Assembly: GCA_964035575.1 (NCBI GenBank) | Contig: OZ037912.1 | Location: 496,001 to 560,000, forward strand | DNA length: 64,000 nt | Source: Rhynchopus sp. YZ270_cl-10 | Lineage: Eukaryota > Euglenozoa > Diplonemea > Diplonemida > Diplonemidae | Direction: 5' to 3' | Shown: in pieces, positions 32,045 to 43,022 of the stretch | How the letters are laid out: every line of letters starts with the position of its first letter | Position numbering within the stretch: position 1 is the stretch's first letter | Program-made: the position numbers and the translations under genes | Notes under the pieces: generated by a model | The model's database searches: none | What the model was told of the DNA's origin: nothing | What the model saw: the letters and a program-made list of their open reading frames with translations, nothing else

Positions 32045-35000
32045 ATGGCATCGTCTTATGTGCTGCGCTCCGTGAGGAGAGCGCCGTGTACATATCTTAG
32101 GCCTACAACACAACAACTTCGCGCTGTTAACACGCCAGCGTCCACTCCACCCAACAGAGAGGATGACAACGCTACCACCTCGACGACCAACCCCTCTGTC
32201 AAACAGCCTCGAGGTGAGGGGGGTCCGAGCTCTTCTTCTTCCCCTTCTGTTTCTCCACCCGATTCGCAGATTCCTTTGTCTTCACGCAAGGTTTCGCGAG
32301 ATTCCATTTCAAGCATCTCTGAGAAGCAACTGAGGGAATTGAAAGAGGTCATGTCAAAAAGCAGAGAGCAGCTCTTCGAGGAAGCAGACCGGCATGTGAC
32401 ACGGTGGGAGAATATGAAGGTGCGTTGGGGGGTGTGGTGGCAGGAGACCAAGCACCACTACATTCATGGCACCAAGGAGTTGGGGCGGAATATAAAGCTG
32501 AGCTGTTCCTATGCGTCGAGGGCCCTGCATGGACATACGTTGTCTCGGAGAGAGAGGCGTCTCATGTCTCGGACACTCGGAGATGTCTTCCGGGTAGTCC
32601 CCTTTTCAATGTTCGTGGTGATCCCTTTCATGGAGTTTTTGCTTCCCGTTGCGTTGAAGATATTTCCGAATATGCTTCCGTCAACGTATGACGACCCAAA
32701 GAGAATTACAGAAAAATACCAAAAGAGGTTGTCTGCGCAGGTAGAGCTTGCAAAATTCATGCAGGATACCCTAGAGGAAATGGCAGTGCAGGTGAAGAAG
32801 AAGAGCGCGGATGACGATATGAGGGAGCTGGCGTCGGGGTTTGCGGATTTCATGATATCACTCAGAAAATCGAAGGAGCCGTTGCAGATGTCGTATGGCG
32901 AGCTGAAGGCGTTGCTACCCCTTTTTAATCAGGATTTGGGGCTTACGAAGATGCGTCGTCCGCAGCTCCTTGCGATGTGCCGTTTGCTTGAAACGCCTCA
33001 CCTTAGTCTTGCGAGTGAAGAATCTCTTCGGATCGGTCTTCGCATGCATCTTAGACGCCTCAAGCGAGATGACATTCTGATCGAGCGGGAAGGGCTCGAC
33101 TCGCTGACGGATAAGGAGGTTATCGGAGCATGCAAGATGCGTGCCATCCGTGTCTCCACCACCGCAGACGTCGCGGTCCTGAGAAAGGAGCTAGCCCTCT
33201 GGGTAGCGCTCTCCCGGCAGCCTGGTGTATCGAACTCGATGCTTCTCTTCTCAAGAGTGCTTCCAATCGACCATATCCGGATGATGGCGACAGAGGTATG
33301 TGAAGAGGTGGGGGTGTATTGGGCGTTTTTTAATATCTTGTACCTTCTTTTCATGAGAAAAAGAATGTATATGAAGCAATATCTTGAATTGTTGAGGTTT
33401 TTTGAGGTTTCTCAAAAATTTTGAAAACAAAAGAAGAAAACAAAAATACCACCAGGGCTCTCGATTCCCCTTTTTTTAGTTTTCTACAGTTTTCAACTCT
33501 AATCCTTTCACTCCTCTTCTGGGGTGTTTTGAGTATAAACAACCAACTTCATGGTACTAGGGTGTGTGTCTTCCTTTCCATGGGACAGATTTCTTGCTCG
33601 CTCTTGGTTCTTTTCCGCGGTGCTTCTCCTATTCTCAGAGGCAGCATACCATCTGTCTCGGTTGCCAGGGTCTGATCCCGAAAGTTCTTTGGGTAGTGTT
33701 GTTTGCAGCATGCGTTGCCGTCCGGGCAGGGTACCTTAGCATCGTGTACTGGGAACTGTATCATATTTTTTTGTGTGCATCATCTGATCAGACACCAAGT
33801 TGTACAGAGTGTTTCAGGGTCAGGCAACTGGCACGAAACCACCATGTCATAAAATGGATGAAGACTTTGGTTTGTGCTCCTGTGCAACCCACAGGAGAAA
33901 GGTGTAAGTGGCGGAGTTCGCTTCTGGCGCTCCACCACAAAAGCATTGCCTGGTACGTCCCTAATGAGCTTTCAGCATTTTCTCAATTTGGTTTATCTTG
34001 AGGTTGAACGCACGGAAGCACAATACCAGACCTGTCACAGGGTATTTCGCCTGGACGCAGCTGCCTAATAATCTCTTGCCAGTGTGGGTTTGCCGTTATT
34101 GTCAGAACGTAGTCTTGGACATCCAAGACGTGCCTTCAATGAAATTGAATCGTTTCCTGAATGGTCCTGGATGCGATCTCTTTCTCTTCCCCCCAGGGTA
34201 GCTGGCATAGGGTGGTGGTTGATGTCATTCTATCATTGGTAGAATCATATCTGCGGTTATACAACGATTTTCCACCTTGGTAACCACCGGGCTTCTTAAA
34301 CAAGGCATTTCTTGCGTACTTTGACTATCTTCTAATTTTGGGTGATCTATGAACGGGGAGAGATTTTTTCACTAGCTCTCAGTAAGCTCTCACAAGCTCT
34401 CACAGCCTGTTACGTCGTCTCACGGATAATTAATTTGTGTTCAGAAAAAATCAAAAAAAATTTTTTTTCAACCACTCTCTCCCTCTCCCCTCTACAGGCC
34501 GCTCGAGACTACGGCAAAAAGCAGGTTGAAGAGATCGAAACGCGCGCTGAACTAAAAAGCCATGAGGACGACTCCGCAGAGCACCTCCGCAATGTCCACA
34601 ACGAATGGCAACGTGTACAGCGCGCTGCCGCTGCTAATACAGAGGAGGACAACACAACGCCAGCGACGCTTGAACCTGGGGTACATCTGTTTATGTTAAG
34701 CTACGGTGAAGTAGCACGGCTGAGGAGAAAGGAGCAGACCCTACGCACCATTGCCGCGGAGATGGAGGGGATGCAGGACATCGAAGATGAGATTGGGGAG
34801 CTTAAAGAGGAAAGTCTTGAATTCACCTCTGACGACACAACGACACAACACCCCGCCTTAGGGCAGCTGGGCAAGCGCATCCAACGTTCCATCGCTGCGC
34901 TTGAAAACCGCCTTCGCACCGAAGAAACCGACGTTGTCGTACAACGTGCCCGAAGCATCGTGCAAGAAGAGGAAGCGCTTCCTCCAGGGGACATCAACAC

Positions 35001-35259
35001 TGAAGCCGATGGTGGTATCCATGCGATGGACAGTACGGGTGTGGAGGTGGCAGAGGGCAGCACACTGCATTCAGAGGAGGCACCACATCACCAGGGGGCC
35101 CCATCCAGTCATTCAGTCTGCGAACCTAAGGGAATGTCTGCGGTGTTGAAAGTGCAGGGAGAAGGTGAAGGGGGAGAAGGAGGAGAAGACGTCGGAGAGG
35201 CGAGCCCAGTGGATGTGAGGAAGGTGAAGGTTGAGGATGTCTCAGTGAGTTCGATTTGA
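32045..35259 (+). CDS. LETM1: LETM1-family mitochondrial inner-membrane cation/H+ exchanger, two exons (about 670 aa)
   Basis: Exon 1 (32045-33295, 417 aa) starts with an Arg/Ser-rich stretch without acidic residues (MASSYVLRSVRRAPCTYLR), as expected for mitochondrial import. It then carries the LETM1 core: YIHGTKELGRNI (about 139-150), LSRRERRLMSRTLGDVFRVVPF (166-187), one membrane segment (183-207) and FPNMLPSTY just after it. Downstream lies the ribosome-binding-like fold with LLPLFNQDLGLTKMRRPQLL. Exon 2 (34498-35259, 253 aa) supplies the coiled coils that normally end LETM1, including an LGKRIQRSIAALENRL segment matching the animal KRVQ..I pattern. Donor GAG|GTATGT and acceptor CTCTACAG|GCC are both phase 0. 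The family swaps K+ or Ca2+ for H+ and keeps mitochondrial volume. The acidic C-terminal tail replaces the EF-hand region of animals. Gene symbol given by family. Confidence 0.88.
33296..34497 (+). other. Inferred intron of the LETM1 gene (1202 bp)
   Basis: Starts GTATGTGAAG and ends in a pyrimidine run CTCTCCCTCTCCCCTCTACAG. Read-through of the exon 1 frame would replace the conserved coiled-coil C-terminus with a short unrelated tail. The interior holds small hairpin-like pieces similar to R7 but no gene. The donor GTATGT resembles the preferred yeast-type donor. Confidence 0.8.
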
Positions 35260-35594
35260 TGAGAGGATGGAGGAGGAGGAGAAGGAGGAGGAGGGGAGGG
35301 AAAAAAAGATGTGTGGTGAAAATATGTTTGTCGGGTTGAAAGGAAAAAAAGAGGGGGGTAAAAAATTCTTCCAAAATTTCCCTTTATATATGCGCGCACG
35401 CAACACCCATGTCCCCCCTGCACCGTTTTATTTTTTGTTTCATTCATGTTTTTGCACTTTTCAAACCATTTTTTTTTTTTTTTTGTGGGGATGCTTTTTG
35501 TAGTGATATTACCCCCTTCTCAAAGTAAATTATTTTCTGGATTCACAACGGTCACATGACCATGGATTATCTACACGTTTTTTTTTTCTCTTCA

Positions 35595-35710
35595 ACGGAA
35601 GGTGGGCCGCCGGCTGACTGTACCGCCCTCGTTCACTTACGGTACGGGCAAGCCATTAGGGTTCTTTTTTTTTACACCTTTCTGTTGTTGGCTGCAGGGA
35701 ACTTTGTGCC
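35595..35710 (+). repeat. R6 repeat, orphan copy
   Basis: Matches the first half of R6 (GGAAGGTGGGCCGCCGGCTGACTG through TTGGCTGCAGGGAACTTTGTG) and then diverges. No gene follows within 4.6 kb. Bases 35260-35594 and 35711-36120 are low-complexity with no gene seen. Confidence 0.6.
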
Positions 35711-36126
35711 TGTATCAATAATTTTACTTTTCTTTTTTGTCAAAATTCCCCAAGTGGAAATACTTCACTTTATTTTAAATCGAGGCAATCTGGCTGGTAT
35801 GCACCTGTTTTTTTTTCCCCCTCCAGATCATCACAGGACCACCCTTGTTTTTGATCTTGTTTTTGTTTTTTGTTTTTTTTTTGTCAAATTACCACCCAAC
35901 CACTCTGTTCCATATATTTGCAATTCTGGTTGTGCATTTAATACCTTCCCACCTTCCACCCTTCGGCAAGCTTCAGCGCTATTATGGGCAAAAACCCACC
36001 CAAAAGTTTTCGACAAAAATATGGACGTTTTTTTTTGTTTTTGTTTTTTTAGCCAAAAATATTTTGGGTGTGCCCATATAGCTGTCAAAGTGCCTAGGGG
36101 TTTGTTATGTTCATTCTAACCCATAT

Positions 36127-36163
36127 AAGGTGACTAAGCACGAGAGGCTTAGGATCATCTTAT

Positions 36164-36194
<31 letters not shown>

Positions 36195-36245
36195 GGAGAA
36201 CCGCAGTGCCTGCGTCTGCCGATGAACGGTGAGGCGTTTGCACTT
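36127..36245 (+). ncRNA. R3 plus R4 hairpin pair
   Basis: R3 (36127-36168): AAGGTGA/TCATCTT outer, CTAAGC/GCTTAG inner, loop ACGAGAG, then ATAAAC and a long T run. R4 (36204-36245): AGTGC/GCACT outer, CGTC/GGCG middle, GCCG/CGGT inner, loop ATGAA. The pair also occurs together at 9191-9345, 25222-25327 and, in the other order, at 39434-39552. An R1 repeat follows at 36522-36570. Confidence 0.5.
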
Positions 36246-37032
36246 TCAACTTCTCTTTTTTGTATTCACCTTTTTTTTGCCTTTTTTTTGCAGTGATTTT
36301 GTCGATATCACAATAACCTACAATCACCCGTTAAAGGGTAAGATAGGCGTGTAAGTACCATCAATGAAACGGCCACATTTTTGAGTGCATTTGTATCAGG
36401 ATTTATAATTACGAGCATACTACTGGATTGCACCTTGACCGTTAAATTGTGGTTTTCAAATTGCACGCCTGTAACAGGATTTTGTGAAGAGTCAATAATT
36501 GCGCGTCAATAAAAAAAAGTGGAGCACACTCTAGGGTGGCTACACTAATACAACCAAGTTTTCAAAAAAAAGAATCTGGATAGTGAACTCTGTCAAGGCA
36601 GATGTCGACGACATATTGTAAAGTGTCCTTTTCAAAAAAAAATATGGTGCACTGTGTCTCCCTAGCTCTTTTTTAAAAAAATATTCCAGAGCTCTCAGGG
36701 TGGGGGGGGGGGGGGGCAAAAAGGAAAATATGTATTCAAAAACAAAATGTGGATAAAAAGAGGGTAGGGTTTTCTTAGTTATAAAGCAAAACCGAATTTA
36801 ACAGTTTTTTTTTTGTGTCTCTCCCTCTGTTCTTGGTCACGCATTTTAATGTAATAAACGCAACTGTCTCTAATGTAAAGAGGGGGGAGAAAACAAAACA
36901 AACATTTTCCTGAAAAAGAAAAAAAACGTTTTGTGGTTCATCTTCGGATGGCTACACTAATACAACCAAAGTATTCAGCATAAAAAAGGTGGAGATTGCA
37001 CAACCGAGGCAACTACACTACCCCAACAATTT

Positions 37033-37618
37033 CAGGGGGGCCGCCACCTAGTAAAGTTCTGTTGATGGTCAACAGAACTTTTTGAAAATGAAAAAAAAAA
37101 AAAAAAAAAAAAAAAAAGTTCTGTTGAGTGGTTCAGACCCGTTCTACTTGTCAAAAAATCTCAGGAGAAGAAGATATGGAGAGGTGAGTGCTCAAACGTT
37201 CCAAAAAAGTCAAAATCGGGTGGTGAAAAAAATAAAAGTTGCGTACCGTGCGCCTGCGGCGCAAGCAGCTCCCACCACCAACGCAGTTCCATTTTATGGG
37301 AACATTTTTTTAGAAATGTTGCGTACCGTGGCTTCGCCAGGAACCTTTGGGTGCCATGACCGCTGCTTACTGATAAGAAGGCTGACACACACTACGGCTT
37401 GTGGACGGCCACCGAAGAGTACAATGTACAGCCTGGTGAGAGAGAAAGAGCAAATGTCGCTGATTCGGAGGAACTCTGACCGGGCTTGGGGAACATGCGT
37501 CTCTCCGCCGGAGGCCACGAGACGGAGCTTTGTAGGGGTTTTCGCGCGAAGCGCGAAAATTTTTTTTTGGACCATCAACAGAACTTTTTCAAAACCCAAA
37601 ATCCTGGCGGCGGGGCTG
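37033..37618. mobile_element. hAT-like element inserted inside an R2 repeat
   Basis: The element begins CAGGGGGGCCGCCA and ends with the inverted GGCGGCGGGGCTG. A perfect 8-bp duplication AACAATTT flanks it (37025-37032, 37619-37626), and the host R2 repeat resumes across the gap. Subterminal arms carry AGTTCTGTTGATGGTC and its complement. Inside are the GCGTACCGTGCGCCTGCGGCGC, GCGTACCGTGGCTTCGCC and TTCGCGCGAAGCGCGAAAA modules seen in 7633-8330, around GC-richer genic-looking sequence that may be captured. Frames are short. Confidence 0.85.
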
Positions 37619-37656
37619 AACAATTTATCAAAAAAAAAAAGAAAAAGAAAATAAAA

Positions 37657-37806
37657 TGGTGTGGCTGAAGGGGGGTGATTCGCACTTCTTGCGGCCCCCT
37701 ATTCAACCCCACGTCTACAAAACTATCAAGCAAAATTAAACAGAGCACAAAGCACTTTCAAAACATACAAAAAAAACATTTTCAGGCCCCCATTTCAGCC
37801 ACACCA
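37657..37806. mobile_element. MITE with TGGTGTGG termini, third copy
   Basis: The ends TGGTGTGGCTGA and TCAGCCACACCA are inverted; flanks TAAAA and GAAAA match at four of five bases. It lies 31 bases after the right duplication of the hAT-like element. Confidence 0.7.
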
Positions 37807-40084
37807 GAAAATGTCTCTGTACTGTGCGCTCTGCTCAAGCTCTACTTAGAGCAATTAGAGTCGGCGGGAGTTAGAGAAGTGTACTCCACTGTATACGTAT
37901 CACAGTGCTAATGGATTACACACAAAATTGCTATCCATCCTTGTTCTTCTTCTCGTTCTCTTCCCCACCTTTTTTTTTTTTTGTACCATTGTCAGCCCCT
38001 CGGGTATTTGTCTTGTCTCATAGCCCCTTTCTTCAAAAGTTGGAGGGAAAAAAAAAGTGGAAAATGGCTAGTTCCAACAATTTGTCACAAAAAAAAATAA
38101 AAAAAACCCCTCCCTTTTGTTTTACCTTTTCACGATGCGTGTGTTTTGTGTGATGTTTTTTTTTTTTTTGTGTGTGTGGCGTTTTTTCTTCTCCAAGGTG
38201 GACTAAGCATAAGAGGTTTAGGTTCACTGCTGGGGGAACTTTTTTTTTTCCCCATGGGTCCTCTCCAATCCCTGGTTGTTTCCCGTCTTTTGTTCTCAAA
38301 AAAAATAAAGAAATAAAAATGGAAGTGAAAGCCTTGCTCAAGGTGGTAATTATTTTTCGGGAAAAAAGTCATTTTCATAAGTTTTATGTACCGTTTTACC
38401 CCAAACACAACCTGGCGCTATATTCACCTGATCTGTGCTTATATAGGCACATGTTTGGCATTTTACAGAGGCAGGGGCGTTAGTTTGTAGCTAAACTTTG
38501 CAAGCACGGCCTTGATTAGATTAGCACGAATTACCTTCGGGAAACTGATATCAACCCACGTACATAATATCGCAATTTCACCTAAATTTCTCGGAGAAAA
38601 AACGGTACATTTCAGGCATTTTTTTCCCCCTCATTTTTTTCAAATTCCTTATTTTCACGTTCCCTTAGGAACATCATCTGATCCCAAAAAGTAAAAGGAA
38701 AGAAAAAAAAATGCGAATTTGTCTCAGAAGTCTTTGTACTACACGCGGGTTGCTCACCGATTTTCTCTTTCTTTCTGTCTCTTTTCCCCTTCCCCTTTCC
38801 CCCCTTGAAACGGATGATATATTTCGTGAGGAACATAATTCTCCCCTCTCCTTGGTCTGCCAATAAGCGAAAAAAAAAGGCCAAGAGCTGCGTCAAAAAA
38901 ATAAAGATTTTTTTTTTTTTTTTGTGATTTGATGTGTGGTCTGTGCGCACCATCCACCTTGACACATTCCATCTTTCAAGTGTATTTTTGCAAGACCTAA
39001 TGACCCAACACAAGCTTGGGTGCATCTTACATTTTCTTTAAAGATGTTTGTGCATAACAGGCACATTCATCTTACAAATTTTCTTCTTCCTTTTTTTTTT
39101 TTTTTTATCTCTCTCTCTCTTTTTCCCCTATTTTGTTTACACACAAAGCAGGTTTGGTCTTCACCCTAGCTCCCATCTCTTAGAGGTGGCGGGACCACAC
39201 TACATGGTCACCATGTGATCCTGGGTAACATGCAAATTTCCTTGTTACGTAACATCCTAAAATGGTATCGCCAAGGAGCACGATTTTTTTTTGCATGAGA
39301 TTCACGTAAAAACATGCAACGATCAATGTTATTTAGCATGTTACCCGGTGCATGGTAACTGTGACCATCAAACCATGAGGGGAAGAGGGAGGGGGAGGGT
39401 ATTTTGATTTTGGGGTTCGATAACCCACGGGAGTGTCGGTGCCTGCGTACCAGAGCCGTTTGCACTATCAACTTCACCTTTTTTTGATGCTGCGCGATAA
39501 CGAATGTGATCAAGGTGACTAAGTACGAGAGGCTTAGGGTCATCTTATGAACTTTTCTTTTTGGTGTGTGTACATGTGTTTTACGTGAAATCCAAAATTC
39601 GTCTCCCAAGTGTCCTTTTGCAAAGGCATCCAAAGACCTAATCACATTTTTTGTCTTCTTTTTTTTTTCACTGCGCACAAAATGTACACCATGCCGGCTT
39701 TTTTTCTTTTTTTCTTTTTTGGCGTTCGTTTCCCAAAACACCATCCTTTCACCGTTGTTCCTTTAGTATGTCTATTTCTCTTCTCTCTCTTGTGTTCTTT
39801 TGTTCTTTTTTGCGGATTGCGCCTTGCCTACAAAATACACGCCCACACATATCCAAAACACAAAACCCGCAACACCACAACCACGTTATTATTTTTTATT
39901 TTATTTTATATTTCATTGACGGTCCTCCAGTGAAGGCAACTTGTGCATAAGTTTCCTGAACACATTTTTTCCTCCCCCCTGCATACCCACTGTCCACACC
40001 AGAACGTGCCAAAAAAAAAAGAAGGGTCAACCGCGTTTTTGCTGCCGCGACTACCACCAAACCGTGATTATTTATTTTACACCT
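37807..40084. other. Gene-free stretch with hairpins
   Basis: No gene recognised. Contains R3-type hairpins at 38198-38230, 38990-39032 (inner stem ACCCAA/TTGGGT) and 39038-39075 (outer AAGATG/CATCTT, inner TGTGC/GCACA). A GGTTCGATAACCC stem is at 39415, followed by R4 (39434-39472) and R3 (39512-39552). There is also an inverted pair around CATGGTCACCATG (39203-39366). Confidence 0.5.
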
Positions 40085-40175
40085 TCCGTTGTTGTCCGCA
40101 GGGTAATTGTCTTTTCATCCAAAATGGCTGACATCGTACGTGACTCAGTCTGCGATGCCTGCATCAGCAACTACC
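40085..40175 (+). promoter_or_regulatory. R6 right half, upstream of PhyH gene 1
   Basis: Matches the right part of R6 (CCGTTGTTG...GGCTGACATCGTACGTGACTCAG...GATGCCTGCATCA) and ends about 180 bases before the ATG. R6 occupies the same relative position before PhyH gene 2, before 47142 and, as a partial copy, before 17401, so it may be part of a promoter or 5' leader. Two orphan copies argue for caution. Confidence 0.4.
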
Positions 40176-40355
40176 ATGTTTTTTTTTTTTGTCTCCATTT
40201 TTCCCCCACCCTTTTCTCACCGCAAATATCTAAAAAAAGAATTCCTCCATTTTCCTCCCTTTCCTCAAAAACAATTTCAACAAACCACCACATACAGTTG
40301 TGGAAATTTGCGAAAACCCCGTATAGCACCAACAACAGATCTTTCTAAAAAAAAA

Positions 40356-41696
40356 ATGTCAAAAATCGCGAAGTTCTTTTCTCCATCAAGCCCGAAGGAT
40401 AAGGCATATTGTCCTATGCCAGAGGATGAACTTGTGGCCTCCGCAAAACGTCAGGAGCAGGCTGCGGCAAGGCTGCGCAGGATTCATGAGAACGCAGGAG
40501 AAGCCTACTATGGAGAGATGACATGCCCGGTGATGACCGCAGAGGAGTTGGAGGCAGTGAGCTGCAACATTGCCGACGGTGCGGAGGCTGTGCTCTCCCT
40601 GATGGAAACGTACGGAATGGCTGTCGTCAACGACGTCTGCACCGACGCCGAAAACGTTGCCATGGAAGCCATGTGGAAGGACGACCTCCTCACCCTCGCA
40701 GCACCCTCCCTCCGTGAAGGTTACGAACCCTCCATCCGCAAGGTCTACAACGCTGTGAAGGAAGAGGGGCCGACACAGTGGCCTTCCGCAACGTTTTTCA
40801 ATGACACCGGGTCGCATAAGAATGGGTTGGTTCAGGGGTCCTACGCGTGGGCGGCAAGGCTGCACCCGAATGTGAAGAAGGTGTATTCTTGGTTGAATGA
40901 CTGCGAAGAGGAGGAGATGTGCGTCGGAACGGACGTGGTTTTCTTCAATCCACGCGAACTTAGCCCGGACTGTACGGTGATCAACGACAATTGGATGCAC
41001 GTTGATTACAACGAGAAGGAGATCACCAACCGCACCTCAGTGCAGGGCATTCTGTACACGTGGTCCGCAGAGAGCTCGAATTCATCCACAACAGTGATCT
41101 GGCCTGGTAGTCACAAAACAGTGTACCCCAAGCTCACGTCCGCAATGAACCCTGGAGGCTCCCATTTCATCCAACACCGTGCCATGCCTGACAGAGATGA
41201 GAGAATTAAAACGCTTGTGGATGGTTCGAAATACGCGAGGAGGATTCCGGTTCCTGCAGGGTCGTTGCTGTTGTGGGGGTCGAAGACAAGCCATCAGGGG
41301 TGGGATGGAGGCAGACGGCTTGCAGTGCCTGTGTGTTGGGAGAAGAAGGTGCACCGCGATGAGGCCGCACTTCGCAGGAAGATGTGGCTGTGTGCGACAG
41401 GGCTCCCCTCGACGCATTGGGCCAGTCTCGGGAAGGTCCATGTGCACACCAGAATGCAAACCGAGATCACGCAAGCCACAGATGACCTGGACTATGAGGA
41501 AAGCTACCACAGTGTTCGTCTCCCGTGTTACCCGTCGCTCCTGCCATACCCGATCCGGGCGGACAAAATCGATGAGTGGAAGGCTGCTGTTCCGAGCCTT
41601 TGGGGTGATACCACAGCCGGCGCAGCGGTCAAGGAGTTCACAGATAAGCCAATTGTGGAAGGGATTTTGAAGGAAGAGATTCTCAAAGCACTGTAG
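40356..41696 (+). CDS. PhyH-type Fe(II)/2-oxoglutarate dioxygenase, copy 1 (446 aa)
   Basis: The start is set by homology to copy 2: both begin MSK.AKFFSPSSPKDKAYCP after CAACAGATCTTTCTAAAA. The jelly-roll core carries the metal triad His215-x-Asp217 (NWMHVDYN) and His313 (SKTSHQGW) with Arg320/321 (GGRRLAVP) as likely 2-oxoglutarate anchor, the phytanoyl-CoA dioxygenase arrangement. WPGSHKTVYPK (about 249-259) is the usual substrate-side 'GSH' loop. No signal peptide; likely cytosolic. Substrate unknown. It is one of two nearly identical tandem genes. Unlike copy 2 its downstream region carries a roughly 500-base insertion (41740-42250). Confidence 0.85.
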   Translation: MSKIAKFFSPSSPKDKAYCPMPEDELVASAKRQEQAAARLRRIHENAGEAYYGEMTCPVMTAEELEAVSCNIADGAEAVLSLMETYGMAVVNDVCTDAENVAMEAMWKDDLLTLAAPSLREGYEPSIRKVYNAVKEEGPTQWPSATFFNDTGSHKNGLVQGSYAWAARLHPNVKKVYSWLNDCEEEEMCVGTDVVFFNPRELSPDCTVINDNWMHVDYNEKEITNRTSVQGILYTWSAESSNSSTTVIWPGSHKTVYPKLTSAMNPGGSHFIQHRAMPDRDERIKTLVDGSKYARRIPVPAGSLLLWGSKTSHQGWDGGRRLAVPVCWEKKVHRDEAALRRKMWLCATGLPSTHWASLGKVHVHTRMQTEITQATDDLDYEESYHSVRLPCYPSLLPYPIRADKIDEWKAAVPSLWGDTTAGAAVKEFTDKPIVEGILKEEILKAL

Positions 41697-43022
41697 AAGC
41701 AAAGTGTGGCATTGCAATGGGGGGAGGGTTTTCATAGAAAAGCTCCGTTGTCCTGGCAGCTGTACTAAAACCAACGAGGTGAACTATTCCACCAATTTTC
41801 CCCCCCCAAAAACAAGCAAAACCAAATACTGTGTTCAAAACAACACAGTTCATCTCAATTTTTTTTTTTATGTTCTTTTTTTCAATTATTTTCGATCAAT
41901 TACAACTCTGAGCGGAGAAGTCGAGCAGTGGTGGAATGATATAGACGTGACAACCTTCATCATTCAAAGTGTTTATTTTGTTTTATTTTTATTCAAGGTG
42001 ATTCAGCGTGAGACTTTCGACAAGTTTTTCGTGTTAGTCACCTTGATCATAATCGGAATCGCACATTTTCGCAAAGTGACCCAAACAGTGCGTATAATTT
42101 TTTTCTCCTTCAAAAAATAACATAGTTCTAATTTCACCTTTTGCTGTTTATTTTGCGATGTTTACTAACTGCATGGTTGCACAAAGTATTCGTTACTCGA
42201 GTACTTTGTACAACCATGTAACTGCTACACAGTTTTCTCCTTTTATTTTCACACTTTTATTTTTGCAACAAAATACAAAAGATTGGATGAATCTGTCGAG
42301 AAGGTCCTTGTACTTTCTCTTTGATTTTGCAATAATATGAAACTAATTTTTGTGCATTTATCACGAGAGGGCTTTTTTTGTATGAGTGTCAACTGAACGC
42401 GTTAATAGCACGTTTCAACTACTCTTTGCATTTTTAGGTCACCTTTTTCAATTTTTCTTCCTCCCTTTTTTTGTCCTTAATGCTAGCCTGAGTGAGCAGC
42501 ACCTTTCGATTTCAAAGACGAAGCAACGCGATCAGCACGACTGAGAAAGACGCGATGCTATTACGTGAGCGACTTTAGGGACAGCGGAGCTTGCACAGAT
42601 GGCACACTACGGATCTCACAATTCCACTAGACCATATTCGCCCTATATAGTCGGATCCGGATATTGTATTCAGATCCGGAAAAAGCGCGAATAAAGGGCT
42701 AATATAGAGAAGAAAAAGGGCGAATACGAATTTGCCTTCGGGGTATGCGGCTTAGTTCTATGAGTCCTCTTTTTTGATAAAGCAACTTGTTGTCAATTCT
42801 AAAAAGATTGGAGGCAGCGCTGCAGCGCTGCAGGGCAAACAAAACGGATTGAAAAAAGACAGAAGCTCGCTTGTTTTCTTTGAGTACTCAATTAACCACA
42901 ACAACCGTCAGTTTTTTTTCCACCTTTTTGTTTTCCCGGCTTTGAGCGCACAAACAAAAGACCCGATCTTTTTTGTATGTTGCTTCATAACATTTTGCGG
43001 CTAATCTATTGCGTCGCTGACT
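41697..43022. other. Downstream region of PhyH gene 1 with an extra block
   Basis: Comparison with the sequence after copy 2 shows matching 'ggagggttttca' then a gap: about 41740-42250 is extra here, before GATGAATCTGTCGAGAAGG resumes at 42285. The extra block includes an R3-like arm pair (AAGGTGATTCAG with TTAGTCACCTT, 41995-42045). 42631-42740 holds the relative of the palindromic cluster at 293-392. No gene is seen. Confidence 0.55.

Noticed and set aside
33564-34001. 145-residue frame inside the LETM1 intron
   Set aside because: Lies wholly within a well-supported intron and has no coding bias or homology that I can see.
36178-36194. Long T runs as RNA polymerase III terminators
   Set aside because: T runs are everywhere in this DNA, so one after a hairpin is not evidence of a terminator without transcript data.
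39208-39744. 178-residue minus-strand frame
   Set aside because: Overlaps R3 and R4 hairpins and poly-A/T runs; no recognisable protein features.
40107-40355. Upstream Met at 40107 for PhyH gene 1
   Set aside because: The extension overlaps R6 and a T run, and the paralog starts at the position equivalent to 40356.
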